DNA of 64,000 nt from the NCBI RefSeq assembly GCF_003324165.1, contig NW_025407834.1, positions 310,001 through 374,000 on the forward strand, given 5' to 3'. Position 1 is the stretch's first letter, and the number at the start of each line of letters is the position of its first letter. This DNA is from Naegleria lovaniensis (taxonomy: Eukaryota > Heterolobosea > Eutetramitea > Acrasida > Naegleriidae). The position numbers were made by a program, and so were the translations under genes. Below are positions 20,810 through 32,484 of this stretch, piece after piece. Under the pieces are notes generated by a model. That model was not told the origin of the DNA and ran no database searches. It was given only the letters and a program-made list of their open reading frames with translations.

Positions 20810-21297
20810 TTACTTGTACTTGTTCAATCCTTCATAAGAGTACCATTCAGGAGCCATTTGAGTGAGCAAATCAACGTATTGTTGCATAGCGTCCTCCTTG
20901 CTCATTCCCTTGACCTTGTTCCAGGCGTCCCATTTGGCACGAGCAACGAATTGAATAGCGTATGGTTGTGATCCTTTGACATCTCCTTCGGTAACTTGCT
21001 TATAGAAAGCATAGAAGAGAAGTCTATCATCATCGGTTAATTCCTTGTTTGAATTCTATTAATTTTGGTACGAGTAAATCAAAAGAACAAGATCACGAAT
21101 TTTGAAAAATATCGGTGATGAAAAGATCATGAACACGGTTTGTAGAACAAAAATTAAAGAGCAGGAAAGTAATGAAATGTTTCCTTGCAATGATTTCTAA
21201 ATCAATAAATCATACTTACACCATACTGATCTTTGGCCATACCATCCTGGACATATTTGACTGCCAAGTTGAATTTCTTCTCAAGCTCTGTAGACAT
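20810..21297 (-). CDS. Acyl-CoA-binding protein (ACBP), two exons, 107 aa
   Basis: Exon 1 is 21297-21220 (MSTELEKKFNLAVKYVQDGM) and exon 2 is 21055-20810. The 164-bp intron has gtaagt and aatag ends and keeps phase 0. Exon 2 holds the ACBP signature: LTDDDRLLFYAFYKQVTEGD, then AKWDAWNKVKGMSKEDAMQQ. The four-helix ACBP fold carries long-chain acyl-CoA esters in the cytosol. Length is close to the usual 86-110 residues. It is transcribed divergently from the Cys/His-rich gene, with only ~28 bp between the two ATGs, so the promoters must overlap. Confidence 0.92.
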
Positions 21298-21324
21298 TTT
21301 TTGTTGTGATGAGGACGGAAGGGT

Positions 21325-22093
21325 GATGAACGTTTTCTATGAAAAAATGAAATCCCGAAGTGATGAAAGAACTTTGCATAGGAATGCTGCAGGAGGAGAT
21401 GGTATTTCGTTGATATTAAGTCCTTCATCATCTCCATCACTCACTATCAATGAAGACGGAGTTGTAATACCACAGGAAGAACCTTCTACTCAGCAACAAT
21501 TAATATCATCACTCCGATCCCAAAGATTAAGCGATACATATCCCCTCCGATCTCAACTTGCAGTCCAAACAAAGCCTGCAATGACCAGAATTTATCAGTC
21601 TATTATTTCTAATTTATTTATTGATCCAATTGTTACTTTCCTATTTCCTCGAGTTTTAGACAATCGATTACAAAATTTACCAATCATTAATTTATTCTTT
21701 AAGCCAACCACACAGGTCCAATTACTGTGTGCTTGGACTTGTGAGGAGGGACATATTTGTAAACATACTCATGGCCATACTGGAAAGCATGAATGTATTT
21801 TTGGTCATGTCGAGGGCGAACCAATTGCAAAGTGTGGAAAGATTTGTGACTGCCGATTTTGTGAAGCACCATGTGTGTTAAAACCAAATCATTCTGGAAC
21901 CCATGCATGTCATTTTAGGCACGCTCTTAGAGACATACCAACAAATAGACGAGAACAAGAGGCGTTCAGAGATGAGAAAGCAATTGGTGGATATATGAGC
22001 GAATTGGCTTTTATTTCCGGTGAAGATATGAAGTATTCACACATTCCTACAACCTTGAATGATGAGGACGAACACTGGTGGAGTGAAAAATAA
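21325..22093 (+). CDS. Cys/His-rich protein, putative zinc-binding, unknown function
   Basis: The first in-frame ATG after an upstream open stretch is at 21325; another at 21347 follows an A run and may be the real start. Residues 20-140 are polar with a moderately hydrophobic stretch (IISNLFIDPIVTFLFP). A dense Cys/His region follows: CAWTCEEGHICKHTHGHTGK, then HECIFGHVEGEPIAKCGKIC and CEAPCVLKPNHSGTHACHF. The repeated H-x-G-x-H-x-C pattern suggests two or more zinc sites. The family is not recognised. Its 3' end is only 4 bp from the convergent propeller gene. Confidence 0.6.
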
Positions 22094-22096
22094 TTA

Positions 22097-24921
22097 TTAG
22101 TTTTGAAGCTCCAAACTACAAACACTTCCTGTAACTGTCACATAGAATAATTTGTTGTTTGGAAGGGCCCTAATTTTGAGAGCTAATTCTTTTGTTTGAT
22201 ACCTTTGTTTTTCAACAACTGAAATGGTATTAGGATTCTGAGAAATGCTAGTAGCTGGATATTTGATTTGCCAAATTATTAATTGATGATTTCTGTCCAT
22301 GCTTGCAATAGTATTGGGATTAATAAATTGACAAGTTGCACAATTCAACGGTTGCAGCTGAGATGTCAAATTGTACAAGTACAATAATTTTCCTTCTTGT
22401 ACTGTAAAAAACAAAAGCCCATCATATCTATCGGTAATTGCAATTAAGCCATTGCTCACACTAACACTATTGACAAAGTTTCGAACATTGGCCTGATCTA
22501 TCAATTTCATAACACCGTCGCTAGCAACTTCAAACAATCCTAACCGATCTCCATATCCTGCTACAAAGTACTGACTGTTTAATTGGCTCAAACAGTAAAC
22601 CATGTATGGCAATTCCATTGAGGCAACATGGGAACATGTATATTTGTTATTTGATGTTGCCATTTTCAATAAATGTATGTTTCCTAACGATGATCTTGTT
22701 GGATCTGTATTCATAACAATTGGATTGACCTTTCTCTGGATGTGCTTCGATCCAACTACAATATACTTGATTTTCTTATTTATGTCTTCCTCATTTGCGC
22801 TATGCCATGGCATGACTGAATAAATTTGTTCTGATTGAAAATGATGTATAGTCATCAGGTCGTTTGCTTCATTCATAATTTGAAGCTTGCCATAATTACT
22901 ACTAACAACAAGTAATAAATTTTCTTCTAGAGCTACAACTCGTTGATAATCACCAACTGCAATTTCTGTTACGCTTGGTTGAAAGCTTTCAGGTTCTATA
23001 ATAATGATTTTGATCTTGTTGTCTCCAGTCAAACAAAGAAGAGAACTTTCAAAGCCTAGATTAAAATTCTGCATGGAAAGGATTTGTTCATGAATAATTA
23101 AATTAGAAATATTAAATTCGTGTGGTGCGAGTGTAATGAAATAGCTGAGATTGGAGGTTGCAATCAATGAATCATCATGATACGATTTGTGTAATTGGAC
23201 TGGATAATTTCCGAGCTTGTACTTTCGGATCAAGCGAGATGAATCAAAGCACAAGATATTTCCATCTCTCAATCCGATGAATAGCATGTCTTTTACCATG
23301 AGAATAGACTCTGTAATATTTGTATCTATACAATATTCGTTAATATCCAATGTGTTTGTAATTATGGCATGAGTGGATGAAAGAGAATAGACAAGTCCCG
23401 AATAGGTTGAAACAATGAGCTCGCCATCTCTATAGGCATATATACTTGAAATATCATTGTCCACAGCTATAGAGAACTTTTCATTGATATTTCCATCTTC
23501 AGAAACAAGGTATCCAGTGACTTTGTTTTCAAAGCTTTGGTAAATCATATTGTTATAACTGGTTGCTAAACTTTTGGATGAAGTCACAGTACCCAAGAGT
23601 TGAGTCATTTCATGATTCATAATTCTTGTTTCTTTGGGTGTAACTTGCAGAATGAAACGATCAAGTATTTCAGAAGCATACAGAGTCGAATCGTTCAAAT
23701 TGAAAGCTTGTTGTGTTGAATAGTCTTCAATGGAGTCTTCCTGAACTCTTAGTACTTTGCTCTGATTGAAGAAACTCAAAATAATATACTTGTCAGAGCC
23801 ATCATTGATAGTGAATAATTTGTCTAATCCCTCATATGATTCATCAGTGAGACTCGAGGTACGGCAAGAAATACCCTTCTTCACACTGGTTAAGGCTGTT
23901 GGTGATGCAAGAATATATTCATCATCTCTCTTCTCAAAGTCAACTACACGTGAAATGTTAGAGAGTAATTTGATGGGATTATTTGATTCACTGTTTAGGG
24001 GAAAATAATACACATTGCTTGCACAACAGTAACCAATCATAAAATTATTACTTGATGGAACACAAATGTGATCTATATGAGAATTTTCAAAGCGCAGAGA
24101 AGGTGCTTGATATTCGACCATTGTATAGATATCTCCGTGTTCAGTACAGAAATGGCATGAATTTCCATTGACACACAGATCTGATATTAATTGTCCTTTG
24201 GTGTTCACAACAATTGCCCTATCAATTTTGATGATATCGAGGTACAACAAAGTAGAGTCATCAGTGACAGCAATCACATGATCATTGTCGATGGGATGAA
24301 GGGAAATCAGATCTTTTTGCATTTTTGTTTTCTTGGAGGACACTAAGTTATAACTTGAATTAAATTCTAATCTATATAAACATCCGTTATTCAAGTACAA
24401 ATAAATAATATTATTTAAAGAACAGCTGGACAAGTGAACTCCATTGATTCGAATGAAACTACATCAAAAGTGTCAGTATTAACAAATCGCATTTCATTCT
24501 GTAAATACATCACTACAATAGTGTTATCATTTAAGCTTAAAAGTTTCACAGGTGGATGGCTGTTAGAGGAACTAGATCGATTATTACTGAGTTCCTTCCA
24601 TGTAGAGCATGTGATAGAGCCATCTTCTTGAAATATAAGTGTAGTGATTAATATTGTTCCATCTAAACAGAGCACGAAAATAGTATTTTTTGAAAGGAGA
24701 AAGTCAATGATTTGCTTTCCATCAAGACTTGGCATGGAACAACATTTGGACAAATGTTTTTCTTCTTCAAAAAGTAAAAAGCATTCTAAAGAGTATTCTT
24801 TTGCGATCAACACATAGATATCTTCATTTTGCTCAAAGAGAGCAATACGTAAAATACTATTCGATTGAATTTCGGGAAGGATTGATCCGCTGTTTGGAGC
24901 AAGAATGGGAGAATCATCCAT
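22097..24921 (-). CDS. Beta-propeller protein of the DDB1/CPSF-A/Mms1 type, one frame break
   Basis: About 940 residues of repeated beta-blade pattern. The last third resembles the CPSF-A/DDB1 C-terminal region: KYIVVGSKHI, then LGNIHLLKM, QYFVAGYGDRLGLFEV, NSVSVSNGLIAITDRYDGLL and IASMDRNHQLIIWQIKYP. Such proteins are scaffolds for CUL4 ligases, mRNA 3' processing or splicing. The N-terminal 168 codons lie in another frame and meet the main frame near 24413-24420 (TTT/AAA runs), where one missing base would explain the change. No intron of suitable length fits. Which family member this is cannot be decided by eye. The ATG follows an A/T-rich leader. Confidence 0.55.
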
Positions 24922-25118
24922 TTTTTTAAAAATTATTTATTATTCGATCAAAATTGTTCGTTCTTTTGTTTTCATAATTTCTTTAGTTCCACACAGCTGT
25001 TTTTTCACAATCTTGTTATTCACATTAAACAGCACTATCAACAGAAAATTCAAACCTGTTCATGCCAATCAATTTACAAGGATACGGAATTTAACTTTTT
25101 TTAAAAAAAACATTAAAA

Positions 25119-26707
25119 ATGAAAGCCACTCAAGCCTTCCAAAAGGCTTACCATTTCCTTCCGATTCACAATTACAACTTGTCCCGACAACAAGCCAAAT
25201 CTTTTCTCGTGATACTTAAGGAGAGTTCATCAAGGTTTGCTGTAAATAATGTAGAAATATCGAACAAAAATCGTAGGACCATCCATACTAATTTTGTTTT
25301 ATTAAAAGAGAGAATGTTTGACAATGAAATTGATCAACAAATTTATGAGAGGGAAAAGGAAGCATTGATGAAAGGTAGTGGTAGTGAAGGCGAAACAAAC
25401 ACTCAAGAAGAGACAGGGAGTGGAATGACCAACTTTGTAGTTGTGTCATCACTCTTTATTTGTATTTGGTATGGACTCACGTACTGGTACGACAAAGTTA
25501 CAACATCTATTCGAGAAATGGAAAGTTTTGATTGGTTGATGAGTGGAAATTTAAATACAAATACATTGTCAGACACAGATGAGACTAACATTTCATTGAC
25601 GCTATATGCAATCAAGGGATATTTCAAAGAACATCAATATATGGACGAGTTTTATAATCCTGTAAGTAATAGATGAGAAAATCTAAGACTTTTCTTATTA
25701 CTGTCACAAAGAATTTTATCAAAAACATTTTCAAGTTGGCCTTATCCAAAAATAATAATCTCAGCGAACAAGCGCTTGAAATAATCTCACTCATTTTTCG
25801 AAAAGGTTCATCTCCTCGATTGGTAGAGCTATTTTATAAGACATCGATTCAAAACAAGGATTTCAATGTTATTCGAATGGTAATTGATAACATTAGCTCT
25901 TTTCAAAATACTTCTTCACACATCAGTTTTGAAGAGCTTTCAAATTTAGCTAATATGTCTTCAAGAGATGTTCAAAGTATTCAACAATTTGAATCCATTG
26001 ATATGCGTCAAACAAGAGCTATGGTACTTCGAGAAAAACGCTCTCTCTCTCTCATCTCACATTTTTTCTCCAACAAACATTTATTGAAGCATTTCCTTGA
26101 AGATGAAACTTACAAAAACGAGCTTATTAATTTATTCAACAAAGGAAATGACTTGGAAAGGTTTATTGCATTGATTTGCATGAACGGGATTGTAATGTCT
26201 TGTGTTACTAAGAGCAACATGAGATCTTTAAATGAAACCCATCCACATCTTATTAACGCAATGAATCAATCTGCAATGAAGGTAAAGGATCAGATTTATA
26301 AGAATCATGTCGCTATATTGTCAAGACACATTGAAACTATGAACGAGAATACTATGGTTTTAAGCCTTAAATCACCCAATTCAACTAATTTGCTGGGATC
26401 AGCTATTGTAAGCTTTATTTGCCATCTACATATGAAATATCAAGTCAGGATCCCTGTTCATAGATCGATATGGAGAGCATCCGTACTATTTGCCTACTGT
26501 ATTTATCACTCAACTTACCAAAAATCACTCTCCAACTTTTTATCGGACAGAGTTCACAATAAGAACGCTTCATTACCCTTAGCAGAGTACAACAAGAAGT
26601 GGAATGATTCAGAATACAAAATCCTATTTTTGAATGGAATGTTATGGATTATCACGAACAGTATTGTTAGGAATTGGTTTGCTTTTGTGCCACTACTTCT
26701 CTTTTGA
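25119..26707 (+). CDS. Putative mitochondrial membrane protein, helical repeats, two exons (512 aa)
   Basis: Exons are 25119-25661 and 25712-26707; the 50-bp intron (gtaagt ... acaaag) keeps phase 0, giving YNP then NFIKNIFKLALSKN. The N-terminus is basic and lacks acidic residues for ~45 positions, like a mitochondrial presequence. One membrane helix is at about 105-123 (FVVVSSLFICIWYGLTYWY). The rest is alpha-helical and armadillo-like (SEQALEIISLIFRKGSSPRL, LINLFNKGNDLERFIALICM). The C-terminus is hydrophobic (NSIVRNWFAFVPLLLF). No family is recognised. The splice join is convincing because both flanks are protein-like. Confidence 0.65.
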
Positions 26708-26792
26708 GATGCCGTTGAATTTTGGCTCAACATTCCGCAAAAAGTGCCATTTTTGTGCTGAAAATAAAGTTTGAAAAAATAAGCATAAAACT

Positions 26793-27868
26793 ATGGCAGC
26801 AAATCTTCACGAATTGGGTAGGTGCAATACTGTTCCGATGGCCATATTCATATTTTGTTCGTATATTGTGTACACTCAAAATTGATTCGTTCATTGATCA
26901 TTTCCATTCAATAGAAGAAAAATTGTTTGGAAAAATTCCTCAACTGCAAGCACCCTCGGTTTTAGATTCACTCAACGATGAAAAAAAGAAGAAAATTGCC
27001 GAGTTTAGATCCAGAATAACAAATCAATGGAAAGAAGATGAGCTTCTTCATGAACATGATAAGAAGGAAAATGGAAATTACTTCTTATCTGACTTGACTC
27101 TCTTCAGATTTTTGTCTGGATATAATTGGAACATTGATGAAGTGGAGCCTGTCTTAAAGGGAGCTTGTGAGTGGCGAAAGAAATTTGAGCCATGGAATGT
27201 TCATATTGATGATGTTAAAGCAGTCGCACAGCAAGGTGCGATTTTCCATGTTGTATGTTTCAATGATTTATCATTCCATTATTGATCAAATAATAATTGT
27301 TACATTAGGGTTTCGATAAGCATGGACATCCAATGATTTATGTTAAGCTTGGCTTGGATAAATTGGAAAATAACGAAGAAAACAAATTATTGAAATTTAA
27401 GTTCTTTGTGTGGCTGTACGAGCTTGTAATTAGAAGAATGCCAGAAAATATCTACCAAACTTCATGGATTGTTGACTTGACGGATGCATCATTAAGCGTA
27501 CATCTTATCAAATCCATGAAGGACATGTTTCTTGAGTTAGTAAGTGAATGAAATTATTATTCATGCTGAGATCGAGTAACACATCTTTATAGGGAACTTA
27601 CTATGTCGAAAGAATGGCTGCAATTATTGTTGTAAACGTGCCATGGAGTTTAAAGTTCCTTTGGGGTGTGGTGAAAATGTTTTTAACACAACAAACGATT
27701 GACAAGTACAATATTCAAGGATCGTTGAAGGAAAAAGACATGAACGCACTACTAACACAAAAGATTTCAAATGATGTTCTCATTGCTGACTACACCGGAT
27801 CTTACGAACACAAGTTTGATTTTGAACAAATTAGAGAGTATGACAATCTTAGACTTGGAAAGAATTGA
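26793..27868 (+). CDS. CRAL-TRIO (Sec14-like) lipid-transfer domain protein, four exons, 289 aa
   Basis: Exons are 26793-26817, 26915-27252, 27309-27539 and 27593-27868. Intron 1 is 97 bp (gtaggt ... caatag), and the first exon encodes only MAANLHEL plus one base. The CRAL-TRIO N-domain is seen in LSDLTLFRFLSGYNWNIDEV, and the lipid-binding fold in HPMIYVKLGLDKLE and WIVDLTDASLSVHLIKSMKD, then YVERMAAIIVVNVPWSLKFL. Sec14-type proteins exchange phosphatidylinositol and other lipids between membranes. The length is usual for the family. All four splice joins keep frame. The gene starts 85 bp after its upstream neighbour's stop. Confidence 0.88.
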
Positions 27869-27916
27869 GGTTCCATCGTTAACAACCGACCTTTCACCAA
27901 CATTTTTGAAATAAAA

Positions 27917-29649
27917 ATGAAAAGAATTCGTCCTTCCACTCGCACTTCTCACAATTGTTCCGACAGCAATGATGAAGACATTTCGGATGAAGATCATCAC
28001 GACTATGAAGGTGACAATGATGAAGATCAACAATCGTCTGTGTCCAAAAAATTGAAATCTTCGTTCCGAAAAAACAAAACGATCCGTTCGGAAACATCAA
28101 CCACGAATCATCAGCCTTCCATTGAGAGCAATTCGTGCCATACTAGTTTAAAACAATGTTATCAACAAGCATTAATTCATTTCAATGAAGAATGTTTGAA
28201 CACAGTCCCACATACAAGATCAGAACCTTATCACACTCTTCTAGAGAATATTCATTCATGCATCCATCGATCTAAAGGAATGGCCATGTATGTATTTGGA
28301 AAATCTGGAACTGGAAAAAGCTTTACAATCAAAAAGTTGATTCATGACATTCAGCAAGACTCTCAACAAATGAAACATTTATTTGCAACCATTCCAATCA
28401 TTGATTGTTTATCTGAGGAAATTGATTCACTTCAAAAATTATGTAAAATATTGCATGATCATTTCACCAAAAGAGATTCAAGGAATGGTTCCAAAGGTGC
28501 TTACCATGCTCATACTACCAACACAACAACAACACCTCTGTAAATCCAGCTCACTTGTTCACAAAAAGCAAAAAACTTCGACTCATCATTCTCGATTCGG
28601 CAGATCATCTTTTAAAACACAAAAAGGTGAAAGAACAAATTCAAAAGTGGACTCAACATTCCTCATGTATTTTTATTGGTATTACTTCCACACAAATTGC
28701 AAGTCATGAACATTTAATTATTTTCACTCCAGTTCCCACCGAAGAATTGAGTTTCATCTTACAAGAAAAGTTGAAATTTCTCTTACAGAGAACATCACCT
28801 CCCATGATGGACAAGAATTTAATTTCAATCATTTCTAAACATTTTGATGAGTTTGATTTGAGACATGTCTTTAAACTCATTCAAATGGTCATCACCAAAT
28901 GTATGGAACATTCACGACCACAGGTGGATATGGCAACTTTTTTTCAATTAGCTTCCAAAGAAATGTCCAATACCAATCCAGTGACTATTATTAGTTACTT
29001 GACACTTCCTCAACAGAGATTATTAGAAATTTTAACTCGAAAAGAAGGAATTATTCGAAATGTACAAGATCAACTCCATGGAGCGCAACGAAAGATTGCA
29101 TTACATGATGCAACACATACTCGGAACCGTGAACTCTCTCAACCACTCTCTGCCATACCTTGGTCATCATCATCAGAAAGTGAAGAAGTCGTGATGAATT
29201 ATCAAGATATTTCCTCATTGGTTTATCATGAAACTGTTTCATTGGATCATGTGATACGACTCTATCAAGACTATATGAAAGATTTTACCAATGAAACCAT
29301 GACCTATCATGAAGTGAAGGAAATGTGTCGAGTATTGGATGATTTGAAATTGGTGAAATTACAATCCATGAAAATTGAAGCAATGAAGGATCCATGGTTT
29401 CAATGTGGTGGTGGATTTTCTCATCCTTCCTCAGGGAACATGACAACGAATGACAACACTATCATTCCTACGATTCGTGCGAGTGATGCTACCAATACTT
29501 CTAATACCGCTACAATGAGTATTGCTTCTTCTAATGAAGGTATTGCTTCACATATTCTCATCGATACCATCACAGTATTAGTGTCGTATGAGGTCGTTCA
29601 AGAAGGAATTGCAAAGAGAAAAGAACGAACCACCACCACCACTCATTAA
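27917..29649 (+). CDS. ORC/Cdc6-family AAA+ ATPase (replication initiation)
   Basis: An acidic, disordered N-terminus of ~70 residues precedes a AAA+ domain. Walker A is FGKSGTGKSFTIKK near residue 125. Walker B is LRLIILDSADHLL. Sensor-like CIFIGITSTQIAS follows, then a winged-helix region (TLPQQRLLEILTRKE; YHEVKEMCRVLDDLKLVKL). Walker B has DSAD where DE-x-D is usual, so hydrolysis may be weak, as in some ORC subunits. The two halves are in different frames around 28497-28549. Either a 53-bp intron is present (weak donor gtgctt, acceptor atccag, phase fits, giving SKAHLFTKSK) or one base is missing in the CAA repeat. Likely Cdc6, Orc1 or an Orc4/5 relative. Confidence 0.72.
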
Positions 29650-29782
29650 GCACACTCATGAACGCGCGTGTTGGGTGAATAATGATCATGATGTTCCCTC
29701 GAATTGTTTTCTCGTTTACGAAACTTTGTAAATTTTCCCGCTCTCATTTGGCGCATTGACAAACACAAGAAAAAAAAGTCTA

Positions 29783-31692
29783 ATGCAACAACCACAACAG
29801 CCGTCATCACCAAGCCATGATGATCATGATTTTCAACCAACCAGTTCATTGTTATCTCAAACACCACAATCGAAAAGTTACCTCAAATATATTACTCCAA
29901 ACTTTCCGATCAATAATCCATTCATAAATGATGATCATGAAAACTTTCCTCCATTGTCTTTTGATGATATTAGCAGTCAGAGCAGCCCGAACAATAGTGA
30001 TATCTTGGACACTTCTACTCTCGAACATGATCCGAATATTAGTTTGAATCTCAGCATTGACACTTTGGCGAAAATTAAACCGGTCGATATTTCCAATCTT
30101 TCCGACTTTTTAAAAGAAAAAGAGTTAGAAGAACTGTTCGAAGTAGGTTTATCAATTTGTAAATCATTCATTCATTACTCATTGGAAATATGGTTACATC
30201 TCTAGGAATCACAACGACATGTTATCGAAGAAGAGGATGCTAATTATTTTAAACAAAGAAAAGAAGATTTATCTCCACAATCAAAGAAAGGTCACGGTAT
30301 TGTTCTGTATTCATCGTTTATGGAACACCAAGATGCACCATTGAATTCCTCAACACCAACCAAGTCACCACAACATGTAAGTGTAAAATATCTTTCACAT
30401 TTTTCATCAACCCATGACATGCAGCAGGATGATGAGGAAGAACAAGAATTTTCATTCACTTCTCCACCTCAGTTTCTTTCTCCAATACTAGGGAATGGAG
30501 AATTGGGAAATAGAAGAGCAGAAATTTATTATTCACCAAATTACAAAATAACCCCAAAAGCAGCTAAGGGTCATATGGACGAACTCTTTCTTTCTCCAAT
30601 TCGAGGAACAGCTACCAATACAGTGGCACCAAATAGCCCATTAATGACACCTGACAGCAAAATATTTAAGAGTATTAGGTAAGATGTTCATTAATCTGGT
30701 TTATAATTACTAACACAACACACAGTGCTTCAAAAATTGAACCTCAAGTACCAACAGAAAACAAGAGAAAGATTTCAGTTGCTAAAAAGTTGGATTTTCA
30801 TCAACAAGACGATTTTTCTCCTGTTGAGGGAACCTTTTTACCTTCAAATTTAAACACATCAAAAGCAAACTTCGATTCAAACAGCAACAACAATAATCAA
30901 TGTAAAAATACATCTCATCAAACCAGTTTAATATATCCAACATCAAATAATGCTTCATGTCACCAAGAAAAATTGACTCCCAAAAAAGTAGTATCGTTTC
31001 AGATTGACTCACAAACTCAAACATCCCCTAGAGAATGTGACGACGAACCAAGTACTCCCTTATCATCTAAATTTACCTCTCTGTTATTCCCTCTTTCTTT
31101 CAATGATAACAATACCACCAACTCTATTTTAACACGCTGCTGCAGCATTGGAACACAAACCAATGTGGATCAAAGCACACAAACATCTCCCACGAATACT
31201 ACTACTTCCATGAAATGTTTTGATGCATATTCGGATGTTGTGTGTCCAAATTGTTCAAACAAAATTCCCCTTAGTGATATTGTCGAGTATAACATGATAT
31301 CCTTCACAGAGACATCACCCATGACTACACTTGTTTCAAATCATCATGGACACAACATGGCAACCAACTTCTCTAGATCAACACCTTACAGAACTAACAA
31401 TGTTTCCAACAATAGCACAACCAATTACACTTCAACTCCTTCCACTAGATCCTATCATTCACAACAAATTTCCTACAATTCACATTATCCAAGTTCTTAT
31501 TCTAGGTATTCTTTTCCGTCGACGGTGACCTCTAGAGTTTATACCAACTACCATCATGAAACTCACATCTTTTCAGAATATAGAAAACCTCTTTCTCCTC
31601 TAAATTATGCCTTGGTGAAACAGAGATACAAAACGCAAATATCTCATTTTGACAAATATAACACCAATAGAAATTCTTTTCATTTATCGTAA
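29783..31692 (+). CDS. Disordered protein with TQT (LC8-type) motifs, three exons, 599 aa
   Basis: Exons are 29783-30142, 30206-30678 and 30726-31692; introns are 63 and 47 bp, GT-AG, frames preserved. The protein is mostly disordered and Ser/Thr/Asn/Pro-rich, with many SP/TP sites (NSPLMTPDSK, LFLSPIRG) suggesting proline-directed phosphorylation. One short helix-forming stretch is DISNLSDFLKEKELEELFE. Three TQT motifs cluster within ~75 residues (DSQTQTSP, SIGTQTNV, DQSTQTSP), matching the dynein light chain LC8 binding consensus. A CPNCSNKI pair may bind zinc. No catalytic domain is seen. A scaffold or cell-cycle substrate is plausible but not shown. Confidence 0.7.
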
Positions 31693-31700
31693 GATGTATC

Positions 31701-32363
31701 TTATTTCTTGATGGCATCGAGCGAATTTTCAATAAACTTCTTCATAAGACTCACTGAACGAATGTCATAAATAAAAGACTTGGTCGAAATTGTTTTTTGA
31801 ATTGGATTAGCATAAAAAAGCAAGATCGATGGAAATGATGTGATTAGACCTCGTCCAATCATGGACTTGGTGTAAATATAGGCCTGTCTGGAATTTACAT
31901 TGTATTGACAAATCCTTATTGTTCTAATCATGTCTGGATTTGAATACAATAATTGTGTTAGTTCTTTCCAATGTTCAGTTAATTTTTGAGAATATACACT
32001 TTGAGGAGAGTAAAATTGAACCACGACAGCTGTCAGCACTCGTGATTCAAGTTCTTGTGTGATATTTGGCCAAATTGTTGGATCAATATTCAACGAAAAT
32101 GTTTTGAATTGTGAGGTCAAGTTTGAAAAAGTAGAATTTGAAAATTCAGTATCGTTCGTTATCGGTGGAATGATGGTTGTATTTTTTGCAAATTGTGCAT
32201 AATGTTGTTCCAAGTCCATGATCCATCCAGATTTTTCATATTGTTTGTTAAAATTATTTTCAATGTATTGATTATGAATCAGATAGGAAAGGGTGCACAA
32301 CACCATGACCGCTGAATATCGGAATAATAAAGTGGAAAGAGAAGGTTGTTGTTGTTCTGCCAT
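31701..32363 (-). CDS. Thioredoxin-fold membrane protein lacking the CXXC site
   Basis: This is a 220-residue ORF. An N-terminal membrane segment (LLFRYSAVMVLCTLSYLIH) probably acts as a signal anchor. Several N-glycosylation sequons follow (NTT, NDT, NST, NLT), which suits an ER-lumen location. A thioredoxin-like fold is seen: LTAVVVQFYSPQSVYSQKLT aligns with the usual V-x-FYAPWCGHC, and TSFPSILLFYANP carries the cis-Pro strand. The active-site cysteines are replaced (SPQSVYS), so redox activity is unlikely. It may be a chaperone-like or structural member of the PDI/TMX group. It converges with its upstream neighbour, 8 bp apart. Confidence 0.68.
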   Translation of the reverse strand: MAEQQQPSLSTLLFRYSAVMVLCTLSYLIHNQYIENNFNKQYEKSGWIMDLEQHYAQFAKNTTIIPPITNDTEFSNSTFSNLTSQFKTFSLNIDPTIWPNITQELESRVLTAVVVQFYSPQSVYSQKLTEHWKELTQLLYSNPDMIRTIRICQYNVNSRQAYIYTKSMIGRGLITSFPSILLFYANPIQKTISTKSFIYDIRSVSLMKKFIENSLDAIKK

Positions 32364-32484
32364 TTGAGCATCTGTTGAATTTTTTTTGTAACACGCGTCT
32401 GTCTGGTGAATTTATTCTGCTAATAACGATCACAAGCAATGAATTTTTACAAGTGCAACAATGATGCAATTCATGTTTATTCTC

